NCBI GenBank assembly: GCA_937892275.1
Contig: CALAVG010000038.1
Span: 1-13,823 of the forward strand
DNA length: 13,823 nt
Reading direction: 5' to 3'
DNA from: an uncultured Methanomicrobiales archaeon
GTDB lineage: Archaea; Thermoplasmatota; Thermoplasmata; Methanomassiliicoccales; Methanomethylophilaceae
The notes under the pieces were generated by a model. The model was not told the origin of the DNA and did not search any database. It worked only from the letters and a program-made list of their open reading frames with translations. Shown one piece after another: positions 12,035 to 13,823 of the stretch. A program made the position numbers and the translations under genes. Position 1 is the stretch's first letter. Each line of letters starts with the position of its first letter.

Positions 12035-13823
12035 TCATCTCATGCCGATGGAGCGCATCTGTTCCACGAAACCGGGATAGGAGACGTTCCAACAGCCGTC
12101 GTTGTCCATAGTAATGGGCCCGTCGGATATCAACGATGCTACGGCGGCGGCCATGAACAGTCTGTGATCGCCGAGATGCTCTATCCTTCCGCCCTTCAGG
12201 CGGGGGACGCCGTGTATGATGCATCCCTGATCGGTCCCTTCTATGTCGGCACCCAGGGTGCTCAGCATGTTCACCACGGAAGCGATCCTGTCGCTCTCCT
12301 TGAACTTTAGCTGAGGCGCACCGTACAGATGGCTGGTGCCCTCCGCTGTGCTCAGGAGGACCGCCACGATGGGGAACAGATCAGGTATGTCGGAGAGGTC
12401 CACATCGCACGCAAACGGCCTTCCTTCGCCCGAGCATGAGATCGTACCGTCCCTCTCGGTGACCAAACAGCCCGATTGCCTGAGGATATCGATGATCTTC
12501 TTGTCCCCCTGGGGATCGCTGATGTCCAACCCGTCCACGGAAACGTTCCCGCATAGGCCTCCTGCGACCAACGGGAATGCCGACGATGAGAAGTCTGAAG
12601 GTACCCTGTAGTCGCGGGGGACATAGGATTGGGGTTCGATATGGAATCCCTCGTATGTTATACCGACCGTGATCCCGAAGTCCTTCATCATGGACAGGGT
12701 GATCTCGATGTACGGTTTCGACACGAGCTTCCCTTCGAGCATGATGTCGATGGGTCTGCCGACGAGAGGGGCCATCATCAGCATGGAGGAGACGAACTGA
12801 GAGCTCATGCCCCCGTCTATCCTTATCGTGTCACCTTTGACGGGTCCTTTGATCGTTATGGGTGCCCTTCCGTCCACGGAACTGCATCCCACCCCGCACC
12901 CTTTCAGTGCATCGAGGAGAGGTCCCATGGGCCTCTTCTGTATGGATTCGTCGCCTGTTATGGTGACCTCCTCGGAGAACAGGGCCGCGATACCGGTCAT
13001 GAGCCTCATGGTGGTACCGGAGTTGAGCACGTCGATGACCTTGTCCGGAGCGTGGAGTCCCGATGATTCCACTATGAGGTCCCCGTTCTCCTGGGTGACC
13101 TTGGCGCCCATCGCCCTGACGGCATCGGCCGTGGCGAGGGTGTCGAACGAGATGAGCGGATTGGATATGACGCATCTGCCTCCGGATAGAGCGGCCATCA
13201 GGATCGCCCTGTGGGTGTAGCTCTTGGAAGGAGGCACCTTGACGCTTCCGGATACCCTTCCGCCGTTGAATGTGATGTCCGACCTAGTGGATGTGACTAT
13301 CGTATTGCCGTCCAGCTGATCGGCTATGCGGCGCCCGTCGTTCTCCTTGCAGACGACCGCCACCGCAGGTCCCGTACCTGTGACGCCAGCGGCAAGTGCA
13401 CCGAGGGACATGGCCTTGGATGCGATATCGTTTATACCGATGATGTCCCCGACCAATGCACCGTTCCTGTCCAGGACCTTGAGGTAATCCTCTCTGATGT
13501 CCATGACCATTGATTCGTATTCGTTCCGGAGCTCCCTGTACTTCTCCACAGGGACCTTGTTTTTGGGGATGTTCCTGTCCGGTACGCAGATGACCACATC
13601 GTACCTCGGGATATCCTTCCTGAGGAGGAGACTATTCTTCGAATTATCCGTGACGACGAGCCCTCCGAGGTGGCATCCGCAGGCATCGTCGAATGCACCG
13701 GTGATGGTCACCCCGCATTCCTTGGCACATTCCACTCCGAGCTTGATCACGTCCAGAGGATCCCACTGTATGTCGAAATGGTCCAATACCGACGATATCA
13801 CGGCGTTGCAGACGGAACTCGAA
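12035..13823 (-). CDS. aroK-aroA: Fused archaeal shikimate kinase (GHMP type) - EPSP synthase, 5' end cut by window
   Basis: A single frame runs from the window edge to TGA at 12035 (595 codons visible). The first part, down to about 13300, is the C-terminal two thirds of an archaeal GHMP-family shikimate kinase: the edge begins inside the SSS(A/V)xNAV ATP-binding motif, followed by GVTITGAFDDACG and the third GHMP motif GVTGTGPAVA. The second part, from about 13265, is a complete EPSP synthase: VPPSKSYTHR, LNSGTTMRL, KRPM, SSQFVSS, PSDFSSSAF, KFKESDRI and GDHRLFMA are all there. EPSP synthase joins phosphoenolpyruvate to shikimate-3-phosphate, the kinase's product, so the fusion links two consecutive steps. 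No start codon lies in the roughly 40-codon junction. The GTG at 13801 encodes the valine of the kinase NAV motif and is not a start. aroC follows after 4 nt as an operon. Confidence 0.93.
   Translation of the reverse strand, partial: SSSVCNAVISSVLDHFDIQWDPLDVIKLGVECAKECGVTITGAFDDACGCHLGGLVVTDNSKNSLLLRKDIPRYDVVICVPDRNIPKNKVPVEKYRELRNEYESMVMDIREDYLKVLDRNGALVGDIIGINDIASKAMSLGALAAGVTGTGPAVAVVCKENDGRRIADQLDGNTIVTSTRSDITFNGGRVSGSVKVPPSKSYTHRAILMAALSGGRCVISNPLISFDTLATADAVRAMGAKVTQENGDLIVESSGLHAPDKVIDVLNSGTTMRLMTGIAALFSEEVTITGDESIQKRPMGPLLDALKGCGVGCSSVDGRAPITIKGPVKGDTIRIDGGMSSQFVSSMLMMAPLVGRPIDIMLEGKLVSKPYIEITLSMMKDFGITVGITYEGFHIEPQSYVPRDYRVPSDFSSSAFPLVAGGLCGNVSVDGLDISDPQGDKKIIDILRQSGCLVTERDGTISCSGEGRPFACDVDLSDIPDLFPIVAVLLSTAEGTSHLYGAPQLKFKESDRIASVVNMLSTLGADIEGTDQGCIIHGVPRLKGGRIEHLGDHRLFMAAAVASLISDGPITMDNDGCWNVSYPGFVEQMRSIGMR

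Noticed and set aside
12629..13220. Plus-strand ORFs opposite the EPSP synthase domain
   Set aside because: They are complementary-strand shadows of a highly conserved enzyme and have no recognisable domains.
13799..13801. GTG at 13801 as the start of the EPSP synthase-containing gene
   Set aside because: The codon is the valine of the kinase NAV motif, and the frame with SSSVCNA continues to the window edge, so the gene is cut, not started, here.
1..13823. CRISPR array, insertion sequence, phage or integrase genes
   Set aside because: No regularly spaced repeats, terminal inverted repeats, transposase or integrase motifs were found. tRNA-Thr is not followed by an integrase or a visible attachment-site copy.

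Overview
This window looks like a chromosomal segment of a methanogenic archaeon of the order Methanomassiliicoccales (gut-type relatives of Methanomethylophilus). That is an inference from several signs. Upstream regions carry archaeal TATA boxes, several placed for leaderless transcripts. A tRNA-Thr has U73 and no encoded CCA. The shikimate kinase is the archaeal GHMP type. Most telling, one gene has an in-frame TAG in the middle of an otherwise intact conserved protein, while none of the 13 visible genes ends in TAG (12 TGA, 1 TAA). That fits an organism that reads TAG as pyrrolysine. No pyl genes lie in the window, so this rests on the coding pattern alone.

Layout. Bases 112-915 encode a tandem universal stress protein, convergent with an ArsR/SmtB-type metalloregulator (931-1299, minus). 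The regulator is divergent from a heavy-metal efflux operon: a stand-alone HMA metal-binding protein (1443-1661) and a Zn/Cd/Pb-type P1B ATPase without its own HMA domain (1688-3613), closed by a hairpin and T-rich terminator region. A MATE exporter (3705-5099), tRNA-Thr(GGU) (5200-5271) and a five-helix membrane protein with a PH-like tail (5300-6133) follow. A symmetrical GC hairpin (6154-6169) separates this block from a minus-strand CYTH / DUF1015 pair. The DUF1015 gene (6175-7362) carries the internal amber codon inside its conserved PTHR motif.

A divergent promoter region with a 7-bp-arm inverted repeat leads to a prephenate dehydratase-like gene (8156-8725), which abuts an HxlR-family regulator (8726-9082, minus). 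That regulator is divergent from a complete hybrid cluster protein gene, hcp (9165-10721). Two identical TAGATATC direct repeats flank the predicted hcp transcription start, which suggests local repression by the HxlR protein, a cysteine-rich member of its family. The right end holds aromatic amino acid biosynthesis on the minus strand: a fused GHMP shikimate kinase/EPSP synthase (12035 to beyond the window edge) and chorismate synthase (10969-12030), only 4 nt apart. Shikimate kinase, EPSP synthase, chorismate synthase and prephenate dehydratase together cover shikimate to phenylpyruvate.

The strongest observation is the amber codon in DUF1015. Next are the AroK-AroA fusion, the HxlR/hcp switch, the split metal-efflux module, an unusual C at tRNA position 55, and a frame-broken coding remnant after aroC. 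I saw no CRISPR array, insertion sequence or phage genes.
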